Shown here piece by piece: positions 57,701-64,000 of a stretch of 64,000 bases of DNA. The stretch comes from CAZCEC01 sp964497615. GTDB lineage: Bacteria > Chloroflexota > Anaerolineae > Anaerolineales > UBA6663. Below the pieces are notes generated by a model, which saw only the letters and a list, made by a program, of their open reading frames with translations, did not search any database and was not told the DNA's origin. The stretch's first letter is position 1. Every line of letters starts with the position of its first letter. A program made the translations under genes and the position numbers. Location of the stretch: contig CAZCEC010000032.1 in assembly GCA_964497615.1 (NCBI GenBank), positions 1 to 64,000 of the forward strand, in the 5' to 3' direction.

Positions 57701-57978
57701 CGCACGTCAAACTCGCTTAGTTGGCCTGTATAGGGGAGCCGCTCGACGTCAACCGCGCTCACGCGGGCGCCCGGCGGGCCGTGGTGCAGAAACCTTACCA
57801 ACTCGTCTAGCGCGGCCCTTGGCCCTTCCGCCTCCACCTCCACCGTGCCGTCCGGGCGATTGCGCACCCAGCCGCGCAGCCCCAGCCGTCCGGCTGTCTC
57901 CTGGGTGGTGGACCGAAAATAGACCCCCTGCACATGCCCGCGCACGATAGCGTGCAGCCCTTCGGGTTGGTTCGTCAT
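57694..57978 (-). CDS. acyP: Acylphosphatase
   Basis: 94 residues from ATG 57978. VRGHVQGVYFRSTTQ holds the phosphate-binding loop and the catalytic Arg22. WVRNRPDGTVEVEAEG supplies Asn40. It hydrolyses acyl phosphates; the fold is complete. Overlaps the FecR-like gene. Confidence 0.9.
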   Translation of the reverse strand: MTNQPEGLHAIVRGHVQGVYFRSTTQETAGRLGLRGWVRNRPDGTVEVEAEGPRAALDELVRFLHHGPPGARVSAVDVERLPYTGQLSEFDVRW

Positions 57979-58018
57979 GCGGCGCGCCGAATCATCCTTC
58001 CACGGACCGTCACGCGGA

Positions 58019-59248
58019 TTATAGCACCCGGCGCCGCCCAAAAATCAGAAAGCCCACGGGCGCCAGCAGCACCAGCCCCGCCAGCAGCAGCCACGGCCCA
58101 GCGCCCGCCCACTCGCCGCCGGCCGTCCCGGCAAAGATCACCTCGCGCAGCCACGCCGCCTGCAGTTCCTCCAGGCTCAGCCCCAGCGCTGCCTGCACGC
58201 CGGCATTGCAGTCCGCCCCCGAGCCGTAAGCCGTCAGCAGCGCGTACACCCCTTCCGATCCAAACCGCTCGCGCACGTACCGCACCACGGATTCGCTTTG
58301 CGCGTACGCCAGCCGGAAGAGCGCGCCGTCGGACGGAAAGCGCCCGCACAGGCCCGCCAGATCGAGGAAGCTGTCTGAGGTGCGCGCCGCCCTCAGCAGC
58401 GCCGCGAAGTCGTCGTCCGGCTGGCCCTGGTTCATCACCGCCAGGCCCTCGTTCAGCCACTGCGGCAGGTAGCGCAGGTTGTCGCCCAGCGCCTGGTACA
58501 GCAGCACGTGCGTCAGCTCATGCGGGATCTCGCGCTGCATGGCGAAGTCGGCCCGCAGGTCGTCCGGCACCACGACCAGCACCACCCCCAGGGCCGGGTC
58601 CGCATGCCCATCCGTCCACACCTGGCCCAGGCGCTGCAGTGCGGCCTGGATCTCCGCCGCGCTGCCGTACACGACTACATCCGTATGCTGCGCCAGCGGC
58701 GCCCGGATATCGCGGTTAATGCGCGGCAGCGCGCCGCTGGCCGTGTTCAGCACGGCCTGCCCAAAAGCGGCGTCGCCCTCGTACCAGTGCGCCGTCAGCG
58801 AGCCGTCGCTCAACTGCTGCCACGCAAAGCGGTTGTCGGTGTACTGGAAGGTCTGCGGAGTGGTGCTGAGCTCGCCGCCCTCCGCATCGGCCAGTTCCCA
58901 CCAGTAGTCAATGGCCGAAAACGGCGGCAGCGGATACAGCGCCAGGTCCAGGGTCGCCGCCGCCGCCACGTTCTCCCCTGGCTCGAACTCAACCTCGCTC
59001 CACTCGATCGGGCTGTCGCCTGCTGGCTGGAGTACCAGGCGCAAGCTGGTGATGTCGGCCTCGCCGCGCGCCAGGAGCTGAAACGTCATCGTCCGCCCAA
59101 ACTCGTACTCGGGCGGCGGCGCCGCCAGCACTTCGATCCCCCCCTGTGCGCGCACTGCCCCGGCCCCCCAGCCAGCGGCCAGCCACACCAGCAGCGTCGC
59201 CGCGGCCCAGACTCGCTGGAACAGGCGCTCGTCCGGCTCGCGTCCCAT
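58019..59248 (-). CDS. Gluzincin-type membrane protein (peptidase MA family)
   Basis: 409 residues from ATG 59248. Signal peptide or first span (AAATLLVWLAAGWGAGAV), a beta domain of about 180 residues, then the zinc site HELTH (near residue 243) with PQWLNEGLAVMNQGQ (third ligand Glu) downstream, and a C-terminal membrane span. This is the peptidase MA/gluzincin layout, acting outside the membrane. Substrate unknown. Confidence 0.8.
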   Translation of the reverse strand: MGREPDERLFQRVWAAATLLVWLAAGWGAGAVRAQGGIEVLAAPPPEYEFGRTMTFQLLARGEADITSLRLVLQPAGDSPIEWSEVEFEPGENVAAAATLDLALYPLPPFSAIDYWWELADAEGGELSTTPQTFQYTDNRFAWQQLSDGSLTAHWYEGDAAFGQAVLNTASGALPRINRDIRAPLAQHTDVVVYGSAAEIQAALQRLGQVWTDGHADPALGVVLVVVPDDLRADFAMQREIPHELTHVLLYQALGDNLRYLPQWLNEGLAVMNQGQPDDDFAALLRAARTSDSFLDLAGLCGRFPSDGALFRLAYAQSESVVRYVRERFGSEGVYALLTAYGSGADCNAGVQAALGLSLEELQAAWLREVIFAGTAGGEWAGAGPWLLLAGLVLLAPVGFLIFGRRRVL

Positions 59249-59270
59249 GGGCGGTGTCTCTTTCACGGCA

Positions 59271-60245
59271 CTATTGCAGGTACGCAATCAATGGCGTCAG
59301 GGTCAGGGGACTGAGCAGCGTGGACACCAGTACCGTGCCGGTCACCAGCGCCGTATCCAGTTCAAACTCGGAGGCCAGTATCGTTGCGATCACCGCCGCC
59401 GGCATGGCGGACTCCAGCACGAACGCCTGCCGGGCCGGGCCTTGCAGGTTCAAGGCCGCCGCCAGCCCCAGTCCCACCAGCGGGGCAGCCACCAGGTGGA
59501 TGAACGTGGCTACGCCCACCAGGGTCAGTTGGGCGCGCGGCCACGACTTGACCGACGCCATTTGCAGGCCCAGGATGACCAGCATCACCGGGATCGCGCC
59601 CTGGCTCAGCAGCGTCACCGACCGGTCAATGGGCGCGGGCACTGGCCAGCCCGAGAACCGGAACAGGCCGGCCACCAGCAAGGCGTAGGTCGTCGGGAGC
59701 TTAAGGCCATCCACCAGCACCTGCCGCCAGGGGCGCCGCCCCAGCGACGCCGCGGCCACGCCCAGCGTGTACACCGCTAGGCTGCTAAACGTGAAGTAGA
59801 TGACGGCGCGCGCTACCGCCTCTTCGCCAAACGCAAACCGGTTGACGGCCAGCCCGTAGTTGCCCGCGTTGCCAAAGGCCGCCGCCACCACCAGCGCCGC
59901 CAGCATCGGCCGCGAGACACGCAGCGCCCGTCCCGTCAGCCACGCCAGCAGCGCGGAGCTGCTTGTGACCACCAGCGCCCCAAAGCCCACCTGGCCCACC
60001 TCCGCGCCCGAAAGCTCCGTGTGCGCCACCGCCGCGAACACCAGGCATGGGCTGAAGATGTAAAACGTCAGGCGCGAAATGCTCCGCACATCCGGCGCCA
60101 GCCAGCGGCCCAGTGCATAGCCGGTCCCCGCCGCCAGCAGCGTGGGCAGGATATTGTTGTAGAGGATCGTCCAGTAAGGGCTAATCGTCGTCTTCGTCCT
60201 CGTCGTCCTCGTCCGAGCCGATCGCGTCCTCCGGCTCAAAGTCAA
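59271..60245 (-). CDS. AEC family transporter (auxin efflux carrier-like)
   Basis: 324 residues from a TTG at 60245. Ten membrane spans, with family blocks AFGNAGNYGLAVNRFAFG, LKLPTTYALLVAG and SAMPAAVIATILASEFELD. The first 20 or so residues (Arg/Thr-rich) overlap the acidic end of the HEAT gene and are probably not used. No ATG exists before the first span, so the start may be a rare codon near 60185. Transports small carboxylates or similar; ligand unknown. Confidence 0.75.
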   Translation of the reverse strand: MTLSRRTRSARTRTTRTKTTISPYWTILYNNILPTLLAAGTGYALGRWLAPDVRSISRLTFYIFSPCLVFAAVAHTELSGAEVGQVGFGALVVTSSSALLAWLTGRALRVSRPMLAALVVAAAFGNAGNYGLAVNRFAFGEEAVARAVIYFTFSSLAVYTLGVAAASLGRRPWRQVLVDGLKLPTTYALLVAGLFRFSGWPVPAPIDRSVTLLSQGAIPVMLVILGLQMASVKSWPRAQLTLVGVATFIHLVAAPLVGLGLAAALNLQGPARQAFVLESAMPAAVIATILASEFELDTALVTGTVLVSTLLSPLTLTPLIAYLQ

Positions 60246-61173
60246 ACAGCGAGAACTCTTCCATATCGGTCGTGAACTCGAGGTTCTCCAGGGCGTCCTC
60301 GAGGTAATCGCGCTCGTCCTCTTCCTCGGCTGCGTCCAGCAATTCTGTCAGCGTAATCCGCGCCACCGTGCCGCCCACCTGGCTCAGGCTCCAGATGGCG
60401 GCGTCCCGCACCTGCGTATCTTCGTCGTCGGTCAGCGCCCTCAGCGCCTCGGCCATGTCGGTGAGTTCCAGTTCCCCCGCCGCCCGCGCTGCCTCGAAGC
60501 GCAGCTCCGCGTCTGGGCTGTTCAGTTCAGCCTGCACCGCCTCGCTCCATCGGTCGTCTGAGGTGCGGCCCATCGCAAACACGGCGCTGATCCGCATCAA
60601 CTGCTCATCCGAGCTGTACGCCTCCTCAATAAGCGCGGGCACCTCTGGGCGGCTGGAATACGCAATCGCCTCCAGCGCCCGGCGGCGCACCTCCAGCTCG
60701 TCCAGGCTGGCAATGACTGCCAGCAGCGCGTCTTCGATCCGCCGCAGTTGCGCGGTCGGCAGTTCTTCCAGTTCGCCCAGATAGACGAAGCGCCCCAGCG
60801 CGCTGGCCGCCGCCGCGCGCACCTGCGGGTCGGGGTCCTCGCGAACGAATTCCAAGAAGGCCGGCGCCAGGCTCGCGTCCTCAGCCTCCCACAATCCGCG
60901 GATGGCTGCCGCGCGCACGGCCGGCGACTCATCCTCCAGCCCAATGCGGAAGATGTGGTCGAAGTTCACCTCAAAGTTGGCTTCGCAAATGTCGCTGAGG
61001 TCTTGCACAATCGCCAGCCGCCGGTCCGGCGAAAATCCCGGCCACGCGGCCTCCAGCGCCGCCAGATCGAGGCGGCCCAGGTCTGAAAGCTGATACAGGC
61101 TGGCCCGCGGCACGGGCCCGCTCGTATCCGCCAGCCGCGCCAGGGCTTGCTCAAACTCTGGTGTAATCGGCAT
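60181..61173 (-). CDS. HEAT-repeat protein with acidic tail
   Basis: 330 residues. At least six HEAT repeats between 55 and 270, recognisable by SPAVRAAAIRGLWEAED, DPQVRAAAASALGRF, ELEVRRRALEAIAYS, DAELRFEAARAAGELE and DTQVRDAAIWSLSQVG. The C-terminus is a run of Asp/Glu (IGSDEDDEDEDDD). A scaffold for protein binding. It lies three bases downstream of the M50 protease gene, so it is co-transcribed. Confidence 0.88.
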   Translation of the reverse strand: MPITPEFEQALARLADTSGPVPRASLYQLSDLGRLDLAALEAAWPGFSPDRRLAIVQDLSDICEANFEVNFDHIFRIGLEDESPAVRAAAIRGLWEAEDASLAPAFLEFVREDPDPQVRAAAASALGRFVYLGELEELPTAQLRRIEDALLAVIASLDELEVRRRALEAIAYSSRPEVPALIEEAYSSDEQLMRISAVFAMGRTSDDRWSEAVQAELNSPDAELRFEAARAAGELELTDMAEALRALTDDEDTQVRDAAIWSLSQVGGTVARITLTELLDAAEEEDERDYLEDALENLEFTTDMEEFSLFDFEPEDAIGSDEDDEDEDDD

Positions 61174-61175
61174 GC

Positions 61176-62297
61176 TTAGCGGGGGAAGATCGGGTTGAAG
61201 ATATCCTGGTACGTGATCACCACCATCAGCGCCAGCAGCACCAGCATGCCTACCACGTGCACCATCCCCTCCCGCGCCGGGTCCAGCCGCCGCCCGCGGA
61301 TCGCCTCGATCAGCACGAACAAGATGCGCCCGCCATCCAGCGCCGGGATCGGCAGCAGATTGGTGGTGGCCAGCGCTACGCTCACCAACCCAACCAATTG
61401 TAGGATTGGGTACAACTGATTAACGTCCTGCGCCCGGCCGACGGCTTCGCGCGTCAGATCATTCAGCCCCACAATCCCAATCGGGCGCGCCACCGCCAAC
61501 GGCACCTCGCCGCTGATCAGCCGGCCCGGCAGCTCCACCAGCGCCCGGAACTGGTTCCCCATTTCTTGCCCGGCCCGCACCACGGACTCGCCCCAGCCGT
61601 AATACACGATCTCGCGGTCCATGGCGATGCCCATGGGGCCTTGCCCCTCCGGCCACTCGGTCCGCGGCGTCAGCGTCACTTCCGACTGTGTCCCATTGCG
61701 CTCGATGATCAACACGATCGGTTCACCCAGGTTGTTGTAGGTGACGTTGCTCAAGTCGCCTGTGTTCACGATGGCTGTGCCGCCGGCCTGGAGCACCGCA
61801 TCCCCCACCGCCAAACCTGCGGCCTCGGCCGGGCTGCCGGTGGAGACCTCCGCCACGATGACGCGCCCATCTGGCCAGCCCATGTGAAAGCTGAACACAA
61901 ACACCACAAACGCAAAGATCAGGTTAAACACCGACCCGGCGGCCAGCACTGCGATGCGCACGCGCTTCGACGCCGCTGCCAGCCCGCCCGGCGCCAGCGG
62001 GTCATTCTCGCCCGTGGGCCGCACAAACCCGCCCAGCGGGATCGCATTCAACGAATAGATCGTGCGTGGCCCGCCCAACTCGGCCGGTGTCAGCCGCTGT
62101 TGGCCCCACACCACGCGCCACTTACCCTGCGCGTTGCGCACCACGCCCACCAGCCGCGGCGGAAAGCCGAAGCCGAACTCCTCAACGTGCACGCCCAGCC
62201 GCTTTGCGGCCAGAAAGTGGCCCATCTCGTGGACAAAGATGAGCCCGCCCAGTACGAGCACAAACACGACAAAACTACCAATACCCGAACTCAACAT
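61176..62297 (-). CDS. rseP: M50 site-2 protease (RseP-like)
   Basis: 373 residues. FVHEMGHFLAAKRLGVHVEE gives the zinc motif HEMGH (23-27). PLGGFVRPTGENDP, a PDZ domain (about 125-205: EVSTGSPAEAAGLAVGD, AIVNTGDLSN) and IPALDGGRILF (the LDG motif) follow, with four membrane spans. It cleaves membrane-embedded regulators such as anti-sigma factors. Precedes the HEAT gene. Confidence 0.9.
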   Translation of the reverse strand: MLSSGIGSFVVFVLVLGGLIFVHEMGHFLAAKRLGVHVEEFGFGFPPRLVGVVRNAQGKWRVVWGQQRLTPAELGGPRTIYSLNAIPLGGFVRPTGENDPLAPGGLAAASKRVRIAVLAAGSVFNLIFAFVVFVFSFHMGWPDGRVIVAEVSTGSPAEAAGLAVGDAVLQAGGTAIVNTGDLSNVTYNNLGEPIVLIIERNGTQSEVTLTPRTEWPEGQGPMGIAMDREIVYYGWGESVVRAGQEMGNQFRALVELPGRLISGEVPLAVARPIGIVGLNDLTREAVGRAQDVNQLYPILQLVGLVSVALATTNLLPIPALDGGRILFVLIEAIRGRRLDPAREGMVHVVGMLVLLALMVVITYQDIFNPIFPR

Positions 62298-62347
62298 GGC
62301 TGCCTCTTCACTTAGCCGGCCTCAATATCCGCTTATTATACCCCTCT

Positions 62348-63343
62348 CTAGCCGGTCCCAGACGCCCGCAGCCGCGCCGCGCCCCCTGGCCGCGCCACCA
62401 GCAGCCGGGTGATGTCCAGGTTCTCGCGCAGTCTCCGCTCGACTTCGCCCACGGCCTCCGGCAGGCACACGCAGTGCACATTCGGGCCGGCGTCAATCGT
62501 GTATCCCACCGCCAGCCCCTCGCTCCGCCACCGCCGCACCGATTTCATAATCGCCATGGTGATCGGCTCCCAGTACAGCAGCATAGGGTTCGACGTCAGC
62601 ATCACGGCGTGCATCATATTGGAATCGGCCTCCATGATGTCCACCAGCCGGGGAAAGTCGCGGGTGAGGATGGCGTCCCGGCATCGCTGGAGCCGGTCCG
62701 GGACCGTGGCGACCCGCGCCGCCTGGAGCGGGCTGGTCTTGGCCAGCGCGTGACCCCCGCTGGACCCGACCGCCTTGTGCTTCTGGCTGATAACGGCCAC
62801 GATGTCCACCAGTTCCCAATGATCGGGAGCTGCGATGGACTCGGCGTACGATGACGACGGATCGCCCTCCTCGCCCGCGTGCCACTCCACGAAACCCGCC
62901 GGGATGCTGCGCGCCGCCGACCCCGATCCCTGCCGGGCCAGCGCCGACAGTTCGCGCTCGCCCAGCGCCAGCCCGGCTGAGGCGGTCGCCGCCAGGGTCA
63001 GCGCCGCGAACGCCGACGCCGACGACGCAATTCCCACCCCGCTCGGGAAGTTGTTGGCCGACTCCACCCGCGCGCGCAGGGTGAAGCCCGCCCGCGCCCG
63101 GATCGCGTCGAGGTGCGCCGTCACCCGGTCGCGGGCCGCCCCCGTCTGCGCCTCGCCGCCAATGATAACTTCGTCCTGCTGCCAACTCTCGTTGAAGGCG
63201 ACCGTGGTTTCGGTCTCCAGCCCGCTCAGATTCATCGAGAGCGAGCCATTGGCCGGCAGGCGCAGCTTCTCGTCCCGGTTGCCCCAGTACTTGATGAACG
63301 CGATGTTGGCGTTGGCGACGGCCGTAGCGGCGCGAGTGGTCAT
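62348..63343 (-). CDS. mvaD: Diphosphomevalonate (or phosphomevalonate) decarboxylase
   Basis: 331 residues. GHMP kinase fold: AVANANIAFIKYWGNRDEKL, the ATP loop FPSGVGIASSASAFAAL, RSIPAGFVEW and the final TIDAGPNVHCVCLP. It belongs to the mevalonate decarboxylase family, which makes isopentenyl (di)phosphate. In some Chloroflexota the enzyme prefers phosphomevalonate, so the substrate is left open. No other mevalonate gene is seen nearby. Confidence 0.85.
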   Translation of the reverse strand: MTTRAATAVANANIAFIKYWGNRDEKLRLPANGSLSMNLSGLETETTVAFNESWQQDEVIIGGEAQTGAARDRVTAHLDAIRARAGFTLRARVESANNFPSGVGIASSASAFAALTLAATASAGLALGERELSALARQGSGSAARSIPAGFVEWHAGEEGDPSSSYAESIAAPDHWELVDIVAVISQKHKAVGSSGGHALAKTSPLQAARVATVPDRLQRCRDAILTRDFPRLVDIMEADSNMMHAVMLTSNPMLLYWEPITMAIMKSVRRWRSEGLAVGYTIDAGPNVHCVCLPEAVGEVERRLRENLDITRLLVARPGGAARLRASGTG

Positions 63344-63468
63344 GGTCGGGTCTCCGCCGCGAGTCTACCACGACCGAACCCCGCTGGCGCATCTTCCGTC
63401 AGCCTAACGGAATCAAGTGCCCCGTCTGCCGGGTTGGGCTCGCGGCCAGCCGTCGGCGCCGTTTGGCC

Positions 63469-63780
63469 CTAGTCGAACCGCAGGCTGCGGACGAACCCTG
63501 CCTGTCGCTGGCGCGTCCGGTCTTCCCGGTAGCCCGCCAGCGCGCTCGACCGCGTCAGGAACTCCCGCACGCGCTGGTCAATTGACTTCGCTGAGTTGAT
63601 GGGTAGCGTGATTTCTTCGGCCTGGCCCGTCGGGCTGATGACCGGCACCCGGACAATCGGCCTGTTGCCCAGGTCGGCCGTCTTGGCCAGGTTCCAGCGG
63701 GTAGCCAGCTTGGTCTGCTGGTTCGCCCACTGGTCGCCCTCCTCGGGGGACGTGAACAGCTCGCTCAGTGTTGCGCCCAT
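63469..63780 (-). CDS. Hypothetical protein
   Basis: 103 residues with GGAG upstream. NQQTKLATRWNLAKTADLGN, then VPVISPTGQAEEITLPINSA and a basic C-terminus. No family recognised. Its promoter is at 63852-63880. Confidence 0.5.
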   Translation of the reverse strand: MGATLSELFTSPEEGDQWANQQTKLATRWNLAKTADLGNRPIVRVPVISPTGQAEEITLPINSAKSIDQRVREFLTRSSALAGYREDRTRQRQAGFVRSLRFD

Positions 63781-63851
63781 TGTTGTCTCCTGTTCTGCAA
63801 GCTACATGACTAACGCTGACGACAGTTGGAACAGGTGCCGTATTGAGTTCA

Positions 63852-63880
63852 ATTATACGAACATTTGAGCTAAAGCGCAA
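63852..63880 (-). promoter_or_regulatory. Promoter of the 63469-63780 gene
   Basis: On minus, -35 TTGCGC (63875-63880), 17 bases, and a perfect -10 TATAAT (63852-63857). The leader would be about 65 bases. Confidence 0.6.
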
Positions 63881-63889
63881 GCGCCAGTT

Positions 63890-64000
63890 TCATACTCCTT
63901 CGTCCGGGAACATCGTCGCCTCCACCTGCGCGCACAAGGCATGGTAGATCGCCAGGTGTAGTTCCTGAATGTCCGCCGTGCGGTCGCGTGGCACGCAAAG
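63890..64000 (-). CDS. GmhA-like sedoheptulose-7-phosphate isomerase, C-terminal end (partial)
   Basis: Only the last 36 residues are in view, reading RTADIQELHLAIYHALCAQV followed by an acidic end and stop at 63890-63892. The block T-x-x-IQE-x-H-x-x-x-x-H-x-LC-x-x-V is the conserved C-terminal signature of GmhA/SIS-domain isomerases, which start heptose synthesis. The rest of the gene lies to the right of the window. Confidence 0.6.
   Translation of the reverse strand, partial: LCVPRDRTADIQELHLAIYHALCAQVEATMFPDEGV

Noticed and set aside
1..64000. CRISPR arrays, tRNA or rRNA genes
   Set aside because: No regularly spaced repeats, no cloverleaf with a GGTTCGAATCC-type arm and no rRNA-like sequence were found by eye; a tRNA scan would be decisive.

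Overview
The window joins a tailed-phage (siphovirus-type) prophage, about positions 1-40,000, to ordinary chromosome at about 40,200-64,000. The host looks like a high-GC member of the Chloroflexota (Anaerolineae/Caldilineae-like). This rests on lipoproteins with long Thr/Pro linkers after the lipobox, a mevalonate-pathway decarboxylase, HEAT-repeat and FecR-like proteins, and sugar ABC transporters without a linked ATPase. It is inference from gene style, not from a marker gene. A run of ten Ns at 13,135-13,144 shows this is a draft assembly.

Prophage layout. 1-3,881 (minus): an early operon with a zinc-ribbon protein, a ParB-methyltransferase fusion, a PD-(D/E)XK-like nuclease, a replication initiator containing an HNH domain and a probable iteron origin, and a DnaC-like loader cut by the window edge. 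3,882-4,149 is its control region. 4,150-5,502 (plus): two Thr/Pro-rich lipoproteins. 5,654-8,374 (minus): a membrane-anchored protein, a small HTH protein, a DUF5131 protein and a SWIM-like zinc protein. 8,560-18,027 (plus): HNH nuclease, terminase, portal, head morphogenesis, a 273-base structured non-coding gap, scaffold, capsid and a decoration-type protein. 18,188-24,048: a glycosylation island (GT4-GT2 fusion, methyltransferase, GT-A transferase, UDP-galactopyranose mutase) invaded by GIY-YIG and HNH nucleases. 24,052-35,530: connectors, tail tube, G/GT chaperone with a canonical -1 frameshift site, an antisense HNH gene, tape measure, tail tip and fibres. 35,508-38,311: two TIM-barrel hydrolases and holin-like proteins. 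38,391-39,923: a phosphoesterase and, on minus, a Cro/CI-type repressor with palindromic operator and a small protein. No integrase or att site is visible, so the left end lies outside.

Host layout. 40,204-41,370: secreted EEP-family phosphatase/nuclease. 41,532-45,724: sugar ABC transporter (binding lipoprotein and two permeases) with an HAD-like gene. 46,452-49,661: DnaE2-like polymerase. 49,742-52,009: SnoaL-like protein, DUF433/DUF5615 toxin-antitoxin pair and an aminotransferase. 52,233-57,700: zinc-ribbon membrane protein, RadC, two related glycosidase-like proteins (one fused to an M23-like domain) and a FecR-like protein. 57,694-64,000 (minus): acylphosphatase, MA-type peptidase, AEC transporter, HEAT protein, RseP-like protease, mevalonate decarboxylase, a hypothetical, and the end of a GmhA-like isomerase.

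The points most worth following are the lambda-like origin inside the initiator gene, the glycosylation island with galactofuranose precursor synthesis inside a head module, the structured RNA-like gap at 15,298-15,433, and the 48-base double hairpin inserted in frame in the mutase gene.
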